Shown here piece by piece: positions 27,892 to 36,748 of a stretch of DNA of 64,000 bases. The stretch is from Planctomycetota bacterium (lineage in GTDB: Bacteria; Planctomycetota; UBA8742; UBA2392): the NCBI GenBank assembly GCA_020845475.1, contig JADLFN010000073.1, positions 16,942 through 80,941 on the forward strand, given 5' to 3'. Under the pieces are notes generated by a model. That model made no database searches and was not told the DNA's origin. It worked only from the letters and a program-made list of their open reading frames with translations. The position numbers and the translations under genes are program-made. How positions within the stretch are numbered: position 1 is the stretch's first letter; every line of letters starts with the position of its first letter.

Positions 27892-29046
27892 ATGATCGCA
27901 TCCACACAACAGGCCCAACTCAACGCCATTGCCGACAAAGTTCTCGCGGGCACACGTATCAGCGGCGCGGAAGCGCTGTGGCTGCTTGAAAACGCGGGCG
28001 ACCACGAACTGGGCGCTTTGGCCCATGCCGTGCGCATGCGCAAGCATGCCACGGATGTCGTTACCTACGTGATCTCGCGCAACGTGAATTACACCAACGT
28101 GTGCATCACGGATTGCGATTTTTGCTCATTCTACCGCCACCCGCTGGACAGCGAGGCGTATTCTCTTGACACGTCAACACTGCGCGCCAAGGCGCAGGAG
28201 ACGCTTGATCTCGGCGGCACGGAAATTCTGTTGCAGGGCGGCCACAACCCCAAATTGCCGCTCAAGTATTACCAGGACATGCTCGGGTTGTTCAAAAGCA
28301 TGGGCCTGCACAACCACGCGTTTTCGCCCAGCGAGATCCAGCATTTCGCGCTGTTCTGGCGCATGACCGTGCCCGAAGTGCTGCGCGAACTCAAAGCCGC
28401 CGGCCTTGATTCGATTCCCGGCGGCGGCGCCGAAGTGCTCAATGATCGCGTGCGCGCCATCATCTGCCCCAAAAAGGGCGGCGCCGATGCCTGGCTTGAG
28501 CCCATGCGCCAGGCCCACAAATTGGGCATTCGCAGCAGCGCAACCATGATGTTTGGCCACGTCGAGACGCTCGCTGAACGCATCGAGCATCTGCAGCGCC
28601 TGCGCGACTTGCAAGACGAAACGCGCGGCTTCACGGCCTTCATCTGCTGGACGTTCCAGAACGTCGATAACCGCATGGCGCACATCCCCGTGGCGGGCGG
28701 CCGCGAGTATCTGCGCATGCAGGCCGTTGCGCGCATCTTCTTGGATAACTTCGATAATTGCCAATCAAGCTGGGTCACGCAGGGCGGGCAAGTCGGCCAA
28801 GTGGCCCTGCGAACGGGCTGCAACGACATGGGCTCGCTCATGATCGAAGAGAACGTGGTGAGGCTGGCCGGAGCCGCGTTCCGCATGAACGAGCTGACAA
28901 TCCGCGATCTGGTGCGCGACGCAGGATTCACTCCCCGCCGCCGCAATTTCTTCTACGACCTGAGAGAAGATCCACCGGGGCTGGATGAAAAGCTGCGCCA
29001 AGAGCGCATGGCAGCGGACCCGGGGCGCATACCGGTGGCGGGGTGA
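27892..29046 (+). CDS. mqnC: Cyclic dehypoxanthinyl futalosine synthase
   Basis: 384 residues; a radical SAM enzyme that cyclises dehypoxanthine futalosine in the futalosine pathway to menaquinone. The [4Fe-4S] motif is CITDCDFCSF (CX3CX2C), preceded by RNVNYTNV. ILLQGGHNP, GLDSIPGGGAEVL and SSATMMFGHVET are strongly MqnC-like and separate it from aminofutalosine synthase MqnE. ATG 27892 gives the standard length. No close Shine-Dalgarno; a TAGAAT hexamer lies at 27854. The next pathway gene in the window is mqnA at 53547, so the pathway is dispersed. Confidence 0.93.
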   Translation: MIASTQQAQLNAIADKVLAGTRISGAEALWLLENAGDHELGALAHAVRMRKHATDVVTYVISRNVNYTNVCITDCDFCSFYRHPLDSEAYSLDTSTLRAKAQETLDLGGTEILLQGGHNPKLPLKYYQDMLGLFKSMGLHNHAFSPSEIQHFALFWRMTVPEVLRELKAAGLDSIPGGGAEVLNDRVRAIICPKKGGADAWLEPMRQAHKLGIRSSATMMFGHVETLAERIEHLQRLRDLQDETRGFTAFICWTFQNVDNRMAHIPVAGGREYLRMQAVARIFLDNFDNCQSSWVTQGGQVGQVALRTGCNDMGSLMIEENVVRLAGAAFRMNELTIRDLVRDAGFTPRRRNFFYDLREDPPGLDEKLRQERMAADPGRIPVAG

Positions 29047-29483
29047 TTGCCGTGGATGAGCGCACGAAATCCCAGTTGGTGCCCGCGACAATTGGTTTTG
29101 CACTGTTGGCTGGCCTCGTTGCGTCAGTCTTGGCGCCGTTTGCATTTTGGGGCTACTACAGCCCAAGCAGACTACCAGACGACGTACGGACAATGGCAGT
29201 GTTCGAGAAGAGAATGCCGGCGCCGGAGATGGTCTGGCTTCGAATCGTCGAAGGGCGCGAAGTATTCGTTGTACAGGGCCGCAAGGATGCTGGCTCCCTC
29301 AACTTCGGGCCGCCGGTTTATTTTTTTGATGGCGGGGGCCAGTTCATCAGCTGGTCCCACGACATCGGGGACGACGCCAGCGAGTTTGAGCTGCACGCCT
29401 ATCACTCATCGGACCTAGGCAAAGAGTTGACGATAAGCGAAGCCGTGGAAGTCGCTGCAAAGGCTAGCGACGGGGGTCGCTAG
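29043..29483 (+). CDS. Small membrane-anchored protein of unknown function
   Basis: 146 residues from GTG 29043, overlapping the mqnC stop (GTGA). A second GTG at 29052 is possible. It has a single hydrophobic stretch near the N-terminus (ATIGFALLAGLVASVLAPFAFW) followed by a mostly soluble domain with short strands (WLRIVEGREVFVVQGR, VYFFDGGGQFISWSHD). The membrane segment suggests a periplasmic C-terminal domain. Nothing links it chemically to menaquinone synthesis apart from the overlap. Not recognised. Confidence 0.5.
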   Translation: MIAVDERTKSQLVPATIGFALLAGLVASVLAPFAFWGYYSPSRLPDDVRTMAVFEKRMPAPEMVWLRIVEGREVFVVQGRKDAGSLNFGPPVYFFDGGGQFISWSHDIGDDASEFELHAYHSSDLGKELTISEAVEVAAKASDGGR

Positions 29484-29506
29484 TTGGACTTGCGATCAAT
29501 AGACAA

Positions 29507-30472
29507 ATGACGAAATCATATGCAGGGATCGAGTTTTCAGAGTGCGGGCCGATGATCAACGCCCACGCCCTCGAAGCATTTGAACGCGAAATCAGATATT
29601 CACTCCCGCTCGACTACCGTGAGTTTCTTCTGACTGTAAACGGGGGTTCACCCAATAGGTGCTTGTTCGTGTGTGGCGAGTTCACCGTTGAGTCAGTGGT
29701 GAACTTCTTTCCGCTGCGAGGAATCATTGGCGCCAGTGGGCCGGGGTTTTATGCGGAAGGTTCCTTGGAGAGTATCTGGCATAGCACTCGCGAGTTCCTG
29801 CCGGAAAATATGTTGCCTGTGGCCGAAGATGGTGGCGGCAACTTCCTTCTCCTGTGCTGGGGGGACCAGCCGGCCGGTGGTGTTCACTTCTTCGATCACG
29901 AGATCGCAGGCTACCGCGAGGGCGCGTCGGAAGAAGCACTGCTTCCCGCTGCTCACAGTTTTCGTGAGTTGATTGAATCGCTCGAAGACGAGGATGCAAA
30001 TCTGCCGACCAATCCTGCTTTCCAATTGGCGATCGGGGGAGACCTGCCCGCAGCAGTTGAAGCACTGAAGAACATGCGATTTGAAGTTGAACGCCGATCT
30101 GTTGCAGACCAAATCGGCTATTGGGCCGCTTCGAGCGGGAAGATACACACATGGATAGCCGTGCTACCGTGGTTGCGCAATCCCACGAATTGCGTTCATG
30201 CGGCCGTCGCGGCAGGTCATGCCGAAACTGTACGACAGATGCTTTTGGCGCAAACCACGAGAGACGTTGAACTCCGACAGGGGCCTTTCGATTACACGCT
30301 GCTTCATGAGGTAGCAACAACAGAGAATGTTGAAGTTGCGCGTGTCTTGATTGAGCTTGGTGCAAACGTAAACGCCAAGGCTCAAGGCAAGGTTACTCCT
30401 CTCTCACGAGCAAAGGCATTTGGGCGTTCAGAGATGGAGAGATTTCTTCGTAAGGCGGGCGCAACAGAGTGA
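29507..30472 (+). CDS. SUKH (SMI1/KNR4) domain protein with C-terminal ankyrin repeats
   Basis: 321 residues. Residues 1-150 fit the SMI1/KNR4 (SUKH) fold: LEAFEREIRYSLPLDYREFL, a VNGG turn, then AEDGGGNFLLLCWG and GVHFFDHE. Residues 215-320 show ankyrin-type repeats (YTLLHEVATTENVEVARVLI, ANVNAKAQGKVTPLSRAKAF). SUKH proteins are often immunity proteins against polymorphic toxins but also occur as general interaction modules. No toxin gene is visible here. The two following genes are a paralogous pair of unknowns. Its codon use is more AT-rich than the core genes, suggesting transfer. Confidence 0.75.
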   Translation: MTKSYAGIEFSECGPMINAHALEAFEREIRYSLPLDYREFLLTVNGGSPNRCLFVCGEFTVESVVNFFPLRGIIGASGPGFYAEGSLESIWHSTREFLPENMLPVAEDGGGNFLLLCWGDQPAGGVHFFDHEIAGYREGASEEALLPAAHSFRELIESLEDEDANLPTNPAFQLAIGGDLPAAVEALKNMRFEVERRSVADQIGYWAASSGKIHTWIAVLPWLRNPTNCVHAAVAAGHAETVRQMLLAQTTRDVELRQGPFDYTLLHEVATTENVEVARVLIELGANVNAKAQGKVTPLSRAKAFGRSEMERFLRKAGATE

Positions 30473-30532
30473 ATGCAGCTACACAATGCGGCCGTTTCAG
30501 TGCGCGTACAACCTGCGGGTCTGGAGATCACA

Positions 30533-31141
30533 ATGTACGGCGAGTACATGGCTCATTGCCGCACTGCATTTGGCGCCCCCAGGCGGCAGTTCAGCCGTCA
30601 GGATGTCGCCTTACTGCAAGTACCTCCGCCTCGTTGGCTCCCACAGGATGGCCGACATGAGATGCATTTTTTGTTTCAGGGCTTGCCTTGGGTTTTTGCA
30701 GAGGGCGACGTGCGATGGGGCGCTATCGTGCAAGCCAACAAGACGTGCTGGGTCGAAGGGATAGAGGACAGCGGAGCCTGTCTGCTCCATTCGCCTGATC
30801 CGTTTTTTGACGAGAACGTCGGATTGCTCCATGGATTCGGACGACAACTGTTTGAAACCAAGGGTCGCTTCACCAAGAATCCGGAACTCCAGCGCTTTGC
30901 GGACATCCTGGGAAACGAATGGGAGTCACCGACGCGACTGCCCGTTCCTCGGTTCCTGACGGAAGGCCGCGACGTCATTTACACAACGATTTACGTTTTC
31001 AGGCGCCATTTGCCTTTGCCATACCTACTTGAACCCATCGTGCCCATTGTCGTGCACCCCAACACAGGCCATAGCGCGATCCTGCCTTCCGCCTGGTGGC
31101 CGCAGGGTTTGATTGACGAGTGGATGGACAGCGCCCGCTGA
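30533..31141 (+). CDS. Unknown protein, tandem paralogue 1
   Basis: 202 residues from ATG 30533, preceded by CTGGAG at proper spacing; ATG 30473 is an alternative. It shares a clear family pattern with the next gene: a WGxIVQA strand (VRWGAIVQANKTCW), a central QRFAD helix, VIYTTIYVFRRHLPLPYLLE, the strand VPIVVHP, and a terminal AILPSAWWPQGLIDEWM. No catalytic residues stand out. It is cytoplasmic by appearance, with no signal or membrane helix. Base composition is less GC-rich than the second copy, so the pair has diverged, perhaps by transfer rather than recent duplication. Confidence 0.6.
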   Translation: MYGEYMAHCRTAFGAPRRQFSRQDVALLQVPPPRWLPQDGRHEMHFLFQGLPWVFAEGDVRWGAIVQANKTCWVEGIEDSGACLLHSPDPFFDENVGLLHGFGRQLFETKGRFTKNPELQRFADILGNEWESPTRLPVPRFLTEGRDVIYTTIYVFRRHLPLPYLLEPIVPIVVHPNTGHSAILPSAWWPQGLIDEWMDSAR

Positions 31142-31178
31142 CCGCTGGAAGTGGCGTCAGGGGTTGCTAGCGTGCGCT

Positions 31179-31808
31179 GTGAACCCTCTGGGCACAACCG
31201 TGTATCAGCACATCATCGACGAATGCCGTCGCAACTTCATTGATCCTCCGCGCCAGTTTGACGAGGACGAGCTCAAGGAGTTCCGCGTCCCGCAGCCGGA
31301 CTGGATGAAGAAGGACTTCCGCCCCGCGCTCCAGGAAATCTGGCGCAATGAGATGCGCATTTTCCGCGAGGGCGCCATTGTCTGGGGCCAGATCGTTCAG
31401 GCCCACCCCAAGCTCTATTTGCAGGGCACAATTGATTACCCGGCCGCGCTGATTTATTCGCGCGATGCGTTATTTGATGACCACCCCGGCGAGCTGGCGC
31501 AGATGGCTGAGGCGCTGGGCGAGCTCAAGGGCGCGCGCCATGAGCACCCGCAGATGCAGCTCTTTGCCGACATGATGCGAGAAGAGCGCGAAATCCAGCT
31601 CAACATGGCGCTCCCGCGCCCGCTCACAAAGGGCAAGGCCGTGACCTACACGACGGTGCTGGTGTTCCGCAAGCACCTGCCCGTGCCGCAATTGGTGCAC
31701 GATCTCGTGCCGCTGGTGGTTCACCCGCAATTGCAGGCCACGTGGATTTTGCCCTCACGCTGGTGGCCGCAGGATCTGCTCGACATGTGGTTCGCAGCCG
31801 CGCGCTAA
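31179..31808 (+). CDS. Unknown protein, tandem paralogue 2
   Basis: 209 residues from GTG 31179; a TTG start at 31113 would overlap the preceding gene. It matches paralogue 1 throughout: VWGQIVQAHPKLYL, MQLFADMM, VTYTTVLVFRKHLPVPQLVH, VPLVVHP and WILPSRWWPQDLLDMWF. The strongly kept Trp/Pro-rich C-terminus suggests a structural core or binding surface. Codon use here is GC-rich like the chromosome. The stop overlaps the convergent lipoprotein gene by 4 nt. Function not recognised. Confidence 0.65.
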   Translation: MNPLGTTVYQHIIDECRRNFIDPPRQFDEDELKEFRVPQPDWMKKDFRPALQEIWRNEMRIFREGAIVWGQIVQAHPKLYLQGTIDYPAALIYSRDALFDDHPGELAQMAEALGELKGARHEHPQMQLFADMMREEREIQLNMALPRPLTKGKAVTYTTVLVFRKHLPVPQLVHDLVPLVVHPQLQATWILPSRWWPQDLLDMWFAAAR

Positions 31809-32338
31809 TCGGGCTTTTTGGTAATCTGCGCCAGCAGGTCGCCGTCTTTGTTGCGATAGACGGTGCTCCTGCCATCCTGCGATTTCAGAGGGTAGGCAAG
31901 CAACAGCTTCGTTCCGCTAGGGTAGGTTTCGCGCATCTTGTTGAGAGCGTCTGAAGCCTCGGCAAAATCGGTCGGCACGCTCGCGCCGGGCATGCGCACG
32001 CGCTCGCGTTTGCCTTCACCTTCAACGATCAGCAGGCTGCAGTCGATCCAGCGCAAGACCACGGCGCTGCTGGGGCCGGCGTCGCGCGCCTCATCGCCGG
32101 CACCGCCCGCGCCGCTTGAGTTGGGGCCGCGCTCTTTGCCGCTGCCTTCAAGGCCGCCGGTGGTGTCCCTTTTCCGATCGCCTTCTTTGGGCTTGGGAGC
32201 CGGCGTGCCGGATTCATTGGCGCGTGGGTCTTCTCCGCGCTGGATGGCGTCAAGCTCGGCTTCGGTGGGATAATAGCCGATAACTTTACCGCAGCCGCAC
32301 GGGGTCAGGAGACAGAGCAAGATCGCAAGTCGCTTCAT
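31805..32338 (-). CDS. Small lipoprotein of unknown function
   Basis: 177 residues. Signal sequence MKRLAILLCLLTPCGCGKV with Cys residues placed as a lipobox. Residues 40-90 are disordered (Gly/Ser/Pro/Lys-rich), then comes a small domain (VVLRWIDCSLLIVEGEGKRE, LLLAYPLKSQDGRSTVYRNK). Outer- or inner-membrane attachment is inferred. It stands between convergent and divergent neighbours, so it is probably monocistronic. Upstream (32339-32563) I see no gene. Confidence 0.6.
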   Translation of the reverse strand: MKRLAILLCLLTPCGCGKVIGYYPTEAELDAIQRGEDPRANESGTPAPKPKEGDRKRDTTGGLEGSGKERGPNSSGAGGAGDEARDAGPSSAVVLRWIDCSLLIVEGEGKRERVRMPGASVPTDFAEASDALNKMRETYPSGTKLLLAYPLKSQDGRSTVYRNKDGDLLAQITKKPD

Positions 32339-32563
32339 CTATATGGACGCTCGTTGGGGCGGCTCAGGGGCAGTCATTGTGCCTAATTCGGCCATTGAAT
32401 ACAGGTACGGGCTGGCTAAGTTCTGTTCCGGGGCAATTCAAACACCAGGTCAGATTTACCGAAACCCCGAACCGGGGTCGGGTTTATATCCCTCCTTAAG
32501 TTTGAAGGGGCCAACTGACTGACATTGCGCCGACTAAGGCGGCGCTCATTGAAAGGACTGAAT

Positions 32564-33715
32564 ATGAACAGGCATCTCGGACTGACGCTTCTGGCAGCAC
32601 TGGCGCTGATCTGCGCCCTCTCTCCGGCCACGCCGGCGCTGGCCGACAACGACAAGTTCCCCGGTTATGAAAAAATCGGCAGCAAGAAGGTCGATTTCGG
32701 CGGCGACAAAGACACCATCGAAATCACCGCAAAGGAAGGCCGCTTCAGCAGCATCTACATCGCCGTTGATGATGGCGACCTTGTCATGCACGACATTGAC
32801 ATCGTGTTCGGCGACGGCACCAAGCAATCGCCCAACGTGCGTGTGGAGTTCGAGCAGGGCTCGCGTTCGCGCAAGATTGACCTTGAAGGCGAGGCCCGCG
32901 TCATCAAGGAAATCACGTTCAAGTACAAGTCGAAGGTGAAGGGCTTCAAGGGCAAGGCCACGGTCGAAATCTGGGGCAAGAACGTCGGCGGCAACGATGG
33001 CCCGGACAAGCCCCTGCAGTACAAGGGCTTTGAACACCTCGGCACGCGCAAGGTCGATTTCCTTGCCGACAAAGACACGATTGAAGTTGGCGCCAACGAG
33101 GGCCGCTTCAAGGGCGCGATGATCACCTGTGAAGACGGCGAAGTGGAAATGTGGAACGTGAAGTTCGAGTTCGGCAACGGCGAGCCCTATTCGCCCGACA
33201 CCCGCCACGAATTCAAGGAAGGTTCGCGCTCGGTGAACTGGGATTTCCCCGGCGAGGCCCGCATCATCAAGAAGGTTTCCTTCTGGTACAAGAGCCGCGT
33301 CAAGGAAGGCAAGGCCACGATCCGCGTGTACGGCAAGCAGGGCTCCGGCGAGCCCACGCCGCACGTCAAGGAACCCAAGGACCGCTTCCCCGGCTGGGAA
33401 CACCTCGGCTCGCGCAAGGTGGATTACATCGCCGACAAGGACACCATCAACTGCGAGGGCGAGGGCGCATTCACCTCGTTCAAGATCGAAGTTGAGGAAG
33501 GCAACCTTGAGATGTGGGACATCCAGGTCACGTTCGGCAACGGCGACGAGCAGGACGTGAAGACGCGCCTCGAGTTCGACGAGGACACGCGCTCGCGTGA
33601 AATCGACCTGCCCGGCAAGGCCCGCAAGATCAAGAAGGTCGTCTTCAAGTACAAGAGCAAGATCGCGGGTTTCAAGGGCAAGGCCACGATCAACCTGTAC
33701 GGAAAGAAGGCCTAA
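32564..33715 (+). CDS. Exported protein of three repeated beta-domains (DUF2541-like)
   Basis: 383 residues from ATG 32564 with an AAGG ribosome binding site. A signal peptide (GLTLLAALALICALSPATPALA) is followed by three copies of a roughly 115-residue domain at about residues 28-145, 150-265 and 270-383. Each copy reads as an F/W-G-x-E-xLGxxKVD strand, D(K)DTI, GRF, a MxDIxVxFGxG strand, FxxGxRSRxIDLxGxAR.IK.V and FKGKAT(V/I)xxxGK. This resembles DUF2541-type sequences; that name is from memory of the pattern. The next gene has one copy of the same domain. Probably periplasmic or surface; ligand unknown. Confidence 0.7.
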   Translation: MNRHLGLTLLAALALICALSPATPALADNDKFPGYEKIGSKKVDFGGDKDTIEITAKEGRFSSIYIAVDDGDLVMHDIDIVFGDGTKQSPNVRVEFEQGSRSRKIDLEGEARVIKEITFKYKSKVKGFKGKATVEIWGKNVGGNDGPDKPLQYKGFEHLGTRKVDFLADKDTIEVGANEGRFKGAMITCEDGEVEMWNVKFEFGNGEPYSPDTRHEFKEGSRSVNWDFPGEARIIKKVSFWYKSRVKEGKATIRVYGKQGSGEPTPHVKEPKDRFPGWEHLGSRKVDYIADKDTINCEGEGAFTSFKIEVEEGNLEMWDIQVTFGNGDEQDVKTRLEFDEDTRSREIDLPGKARKIKKVVFKYKSKIAGFKGKATINLYGKKA

Positions 33716-33745
33716 GCTCTTTCACTCTTAATTGGCTATCTCGTG

Positions 33746-33767
33746 GGGGCGACACTTGTGTCGCCCC
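33746..33767. repeat. GGGGCGAC-type intergenic palindrome
   Basis: GGGGCGACAC, TT, GTGTCGCCCC: 10-bp arms between the two DUF2541-like genes, 14-35 nt before the next ribosome binding site. Member of the GGGGCGAC...GTCGCCCC family seen at several gene ends. Confidence 0.6.
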
Positions 33768-33785
33768 TGCCACAGGGAGACTTCC

Positions 33786-34241
33786 ATGATTTCAAGAATC
33801 ACCGCATTGCTTTCCATCTGCCTGCTATTTGCCCTTGCCGGTTGCGGCGAGGAACGCCGTGAAGATCGCCGCGACGAACGTCGCGATGACCGCCGCGACG
33901 AACGCGTCGAAAGCTGGAGCGACTGGGAGAAACTGGGCGAGCGCTGGATCCACCACAAGGGCAAGCCCGACCACGACACCATCATGGTCACCGCCAGCGA
34001 AGGCCGCTTCACGCGCATGGCGCTGCGCTGCGAGCACAGCCAGGCCGAGGTTTACGACATCGAGGTGACGTTCGGCGACGGCGACAAGTGGTCGCCCGGC
34101 ACGCGCATCCACTTCGGCGAGGACACGCGCTCGCGCATCATCGACCTGCCCGGCGGCAAGCGCGTCATCCGCAAAGTCGAGTTCTGGTACCGCAACCTCC
34201 CCGGAGGCGGCAAAGCCCAGCTCGAACTGTGGGCGAAGTAG
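33786..34241 (+). CDS. Lipoprotein with one DUF2541-like domain
   Basis: 151 residues from ATG 33786 with a GGGAG ribosome binding site. Lipoprotein signal ending LAGC (residue 19-20), then a strikingly charged Arg/Asp/Glu linker of RRDERRDD type, then a single copy of the domain that is repeated three times in the preceding protein: WSDWEKLGERWIHH, DTIMVTASEGRFTRM, IEVTFGDGDKWSPG, RSRIIDLPGGKRVIRKVEFW and GGGKAQLELWAK. Seemingly a membrane-tethered single-domain companion of the upstream protein. Ends in a strong terminator. Confidence 0.7.
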   Translation: MISRITALLSICLLFALAGCGEERREDRRDERRDDRRDERVESWSDWEKLGERWIHHKGKPDHDTIMVTASEGRFTRMALRCEHSQAEVYDIEVTFGDGDKWSPGTRIHFGEDTRSRIIDLPGGKRVIRKVEFWYRNLPGGGKAQLELWAK

Positions 34242-34266
34242 ACATGCGGACTCTTTTGTCAATGCT

Positions 34267-34299
34267 CCGGGCCGGCACAAGCCGGCCCGGCAGCTTTTT
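34267..34299 (+). terminator. Rho-independent terminator
   Basis: CCGGGCCGGC, loop ACAA, GCCGGCCCGG, then CAGCTTTTT. A textbook 10-bp GC stem with a T-tract, 25 nt after the lipoprotein stop codon. Confidence 0.85.
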
Positions 34300-34385
34300 C
34301 CGGCCGAGATTGTGATGGCAAACCACGGGAAGAACGGATATTACTATAGCGTTATATGAATGGCGCGTGATCAACGGAGAGCCGC

Positions 34386-35540
34386 ATGCACTGGCGTAAG
34401 GGTTTGCTCTGGGCTGTGGCAGCAACGCTGGCTTTGGCCGCCGTGCTGTGGTTTCTCGTGTTCAAACCCGTCCAAGCGGTCGAGCACAGCCTGGAACGCG
34501 GCGAAGTGCGCGAAGAGTTTCCGGGTGTAGGTTCGATTGAGTACGAGCGCGTAGCCGCGCTGGGTTTTGAAGTGGCGGGGCGGATCACGGTTATTGAGGT
34601 GAAGCAGGGCGATCGCGTCAAGGCCGGGCAGATTCTGGCCCGCATTGACACCGATGTCTATCGCGCCGAAGAAGCAGCGGCAGCCGAGAACGTCGAGCTT
34701 GCCCGGGCGTCGGTTCAACGCTTGAAGGCCGATGTTGCGCGCGCGCAGGCCTCGCGCGATGGCGCCAAGGCCCACGCCAAACGCCAGGAAGAGGCGTTTC
34801 GCACGCATTCGGTCTCGCAGGATACGCTGGACCAGGCACTGGAACGCCTGGCCGTAACCATAGCGGAGCTTGCTCGCGCTGAAGCAGCAATGAGCGAAGG
34901 CGAGCGCCACGTCGGGTCGGCGCTCAAAAACCTGGAAGCTGCGCGCGCGCGTCTTGCACGGGGAACGCTCGTGTGCCCCATGGATGGCGTGGTGATTGCG
35001 AGGTTGGCGGAGCCGGGCGATGTGGCCGTCATGGGCGGGGTGATCTTGCGCGTTGGCGATTCGTCGGTTGTGTGGGCCAGTGTCTGGGTTGATGAGTCAT
35101 TCTTGTCGAAGTTAAGGGTCGGGCAACCGGCCAAAGTGGTGCTTCGTTCTGACCCGTCAGTATCTCTTGATGCCGAGGTGGCCCGCGTCGGCCAGGAGGT
35201 TGATCGAGAGTCACGCGAACTGGTGGTGGACCTCGCGATCAAGAACGCGCTGGCGACACTCGCCACCGGCCAGCGCGCCGACGCATCGATTTTTGGCCAG
35301 ACTGCGAAAGAAGTCTTCTTTGTGCCGGCCTCGTTTGTGCTCACGCGCGGCAAGGTTTCGTCAGTCTGGGTCAACGAGGGCGGGCGCGCGAACCGTCGCG
35401 AAGTGAAAACCGGCTTGCAAAGCCGCGAGCGCATCGAAATCAAGGAAGGACTGAAGGACGGCGAGCGCGTGTTGCGCCCCGCACCAGGCGCGGCTTTGAC
35501 GGATGGCGCGCGCGTGAGCTTGCAGGAACCACAGCCATGA
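34386..35540 (+). CDS. Periplasmic adaptor (membrane fusion) subunit of ABC exporter
   Basis: 384 residues. An N-terminal membrane anchor (GLLWAVAATLALAAVLWFLV) leads a HlyD/MacA/DevB-type adaptor. It has a first lipoyl half (AGRITVIEVKQGDRVKAGQILARID), a long alpha-helical hairpin (about 95-190, Ala/Glu/Arg-rich), a second lipoyl half (TLVCPMDGVVIARLAEPGDVA) and a beta-barrel plus membrane-proximal domain. First gene of a three-gene operon with 4-nt overlaps; partners are the FtsX-like permease and the ATPase. The set should form a MacAB/DevBCA-like tripartite exporter of a lipid, peptide or small molecule. No outer-membrane TolC gene is nearby. Confidence 0.85.
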   Translation: MHWRKGLLWAVAATLALAAVLWFLVFKPVQAVEHSLERGEVREEFPGVGSIEYERVAALGFEVAGRITVIEVKQGDRVKAGQILARIDTDVYRAEEAAAAENVELARASVQRLKADVARAQASRDGAKAHAKRQEEAFRTHSVSQDTLDQALERLAVTIAELARAEAAMSEGERHVGSALKNLEAARARLARGTLVCPMDGVVIARLAEPGDVAVMGGVILRVGDSSVVWASVWVDESFLSKLRVGQPAKVVLRSDPSVSLDAEVARVGQEVDRESRELVVDLAIKNALATLATGQRADASIFGQTAKEVFFVPASFVLTRGKVSSVWVNEGGRANRREVKTGLQSRERIEIKEGLKDGERVLRPAPGAALTDGARVSLQEPQP

Positions 35541-36748
35541 TGGATCTGGCGGTCAGGGATATCCGGCATGACCTCGGCCGCTTTGTTCTCACGGCCGTGG
35601 GTCTGGGGATGCTGCTTTCCGTCGTGCTGGCCATGACCGGTATCTACAACGGCATGGTCGTTGATGCCACGGTGGTTCCCGATTCGCTTGGTGCAGATCT
35701 CTGGGTTGTGCAGCGCGACTCGCAGGGCCCTTTCGCCGAAAGTTCGCGCGTGCCGCAACGCCTGGCGGAGCGCCTACGCGCCATTCCCGGCGTGGCCCGG
35801 ACGCGAAGCTATGTCGCGTTCAATGTGCAGCAGACCACGCCGGAGGGCGTGACGCGGCGTTTCATGGCCGCGGGGCTCTCATGGCCGGACGATCACGGTG
35901 ACATGCTTCCGCTGGCGCAGGGTCGCGCGCTGCGCGCGCCGCACTATGAACTGGTGGCAGATGCATCGCTGAACCTGCCCCTGGGCTCGCAGTTCAAGAT
36001 CGGGCGCGATGCCTACAGCGTGGTGGGCGTGACGCGCGGCATGGTGAGCTCGAGCGGCGACCCCATGCTGTTTGTCAGCATCGCCGACGCGCTCAAAATC
36101 CAGAACGACCTGGCCAATGAAGCCATGCGCATTGAAACCGAGGCGCGCATCGGGCGCGTGAAACGCAGCTCATTTGGCCGCGACCCCGCAAGCCTGGAGC
36201 GGGCCGCGCAGTCGCAGTTGCCGGCGCTCGCACCTCCGCCTGTCAGCGCGGTGCTGCTGGATCTGGAGCCGGGCCAGGACGTTGAATCCGTGCGCGAGCG
36301 CCTCTCCCACTGGCCGGACATCACCGTTTACACGACCGATGAACAGCGCGCCCTGCTCGTGCGCGGCGTGATTGACCGCGCCCGCAGGCAGATCGGGCTG
36401 TTTCGTTCGCTGCTGGTCATCATCTCGGCCATCGTGATGGGCCTGATCGTTTACACCATGACGCTGGACAAAATGCATTCACTGGCCCTGCTCAAACTGC
36501 TGGGCGCCAGGCGCATTGTGATTCTGCGCCTGATCATCGAAGAGGCGTTGCTGCTGGGCTTGTTGTCGTTCGTTGTCGCGCTGCTGATTGGGGAGTTCAT
36601 GTTTGACCTCTTTCCAAGGCGCGTGCTTGTTGGCGACGCTGACCGGCTGGCGCTGGCTTTGGTCGTTGCCGGCATCTCTGTGGCTGCGGGCGTTGTGGGA
36701 CTGCGCAAGGCACTCTCTGCTGATCCCAACCAGGTGCTCGCATCGTGA
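35537..36748 (+). CDS. FtsX-like (DevC/MacB-type) ABC permease
   Basis: 403 residues, start overlapping the adaptor stop (ATGATGG). The first helix (FVLTAVGLGMLLSVVLAM) is followed by a large periplasmic domain (about residues 40-270) and three C-terminal helices (LLVIISAIVMGLIVYTMTL; ALLLGLLSFVVALLI; ALVVAGISVAAGVVGL), the FtsX/DevC topology. The conserved LALLKLLGARRIVILRLIIEEA coupling segment, where the ATPase docks, follows the second helix. Works as a dimer with the ATPase encoded next. Confidence 0.85.
   Translation: MMDLAVRDIRHDLGRFVLTAVGLGMLLSVVLAMTGIYNGMVVDATVVPDSLGADLWVVQRDSQGPFAESSRVPQRLAERLRAIPGVARTRSYVAFNVQQTTPEGVTRRFMAAGLSWPDDHGDMLPLAQGRALRAPHYELVADASLNLPLGSQFKIGRDAYSVVGVTRGMVSSSGDPMLFVSIADALKIQNDLANEAMRIETEARIGRVKRSSFGRDPASLERAAQSQLPALAPPPVSAVLLDLEPGQDVESVRERLSHWPDITVYTTDEQRALLVRGVIDRARRQIGLFRSLLVIISAIVMGLIVYTMTLDKMHSLALLKLLGARRIVILRLIIEEALLLGLLSFVVALLIGEFMFDLFPRRVLVGDADRLALALVVAGISVAAGVVGLRKALSADPNQVLAS

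Noticed and set aside
29507..31808. A complete anti-phage or toxin-immunity system
   Set aside because: Only a SUKH domain and two unknowns are present; no toxin, nuclease or effector gene is visible, so the claim stays at the level of a possible immunity array.
34330..34385. Possible operator TATAGCGTTATA before the exporter operon
   Set aside because: The inverted repeat is imperfect and single; not enough to support a regulatory call.
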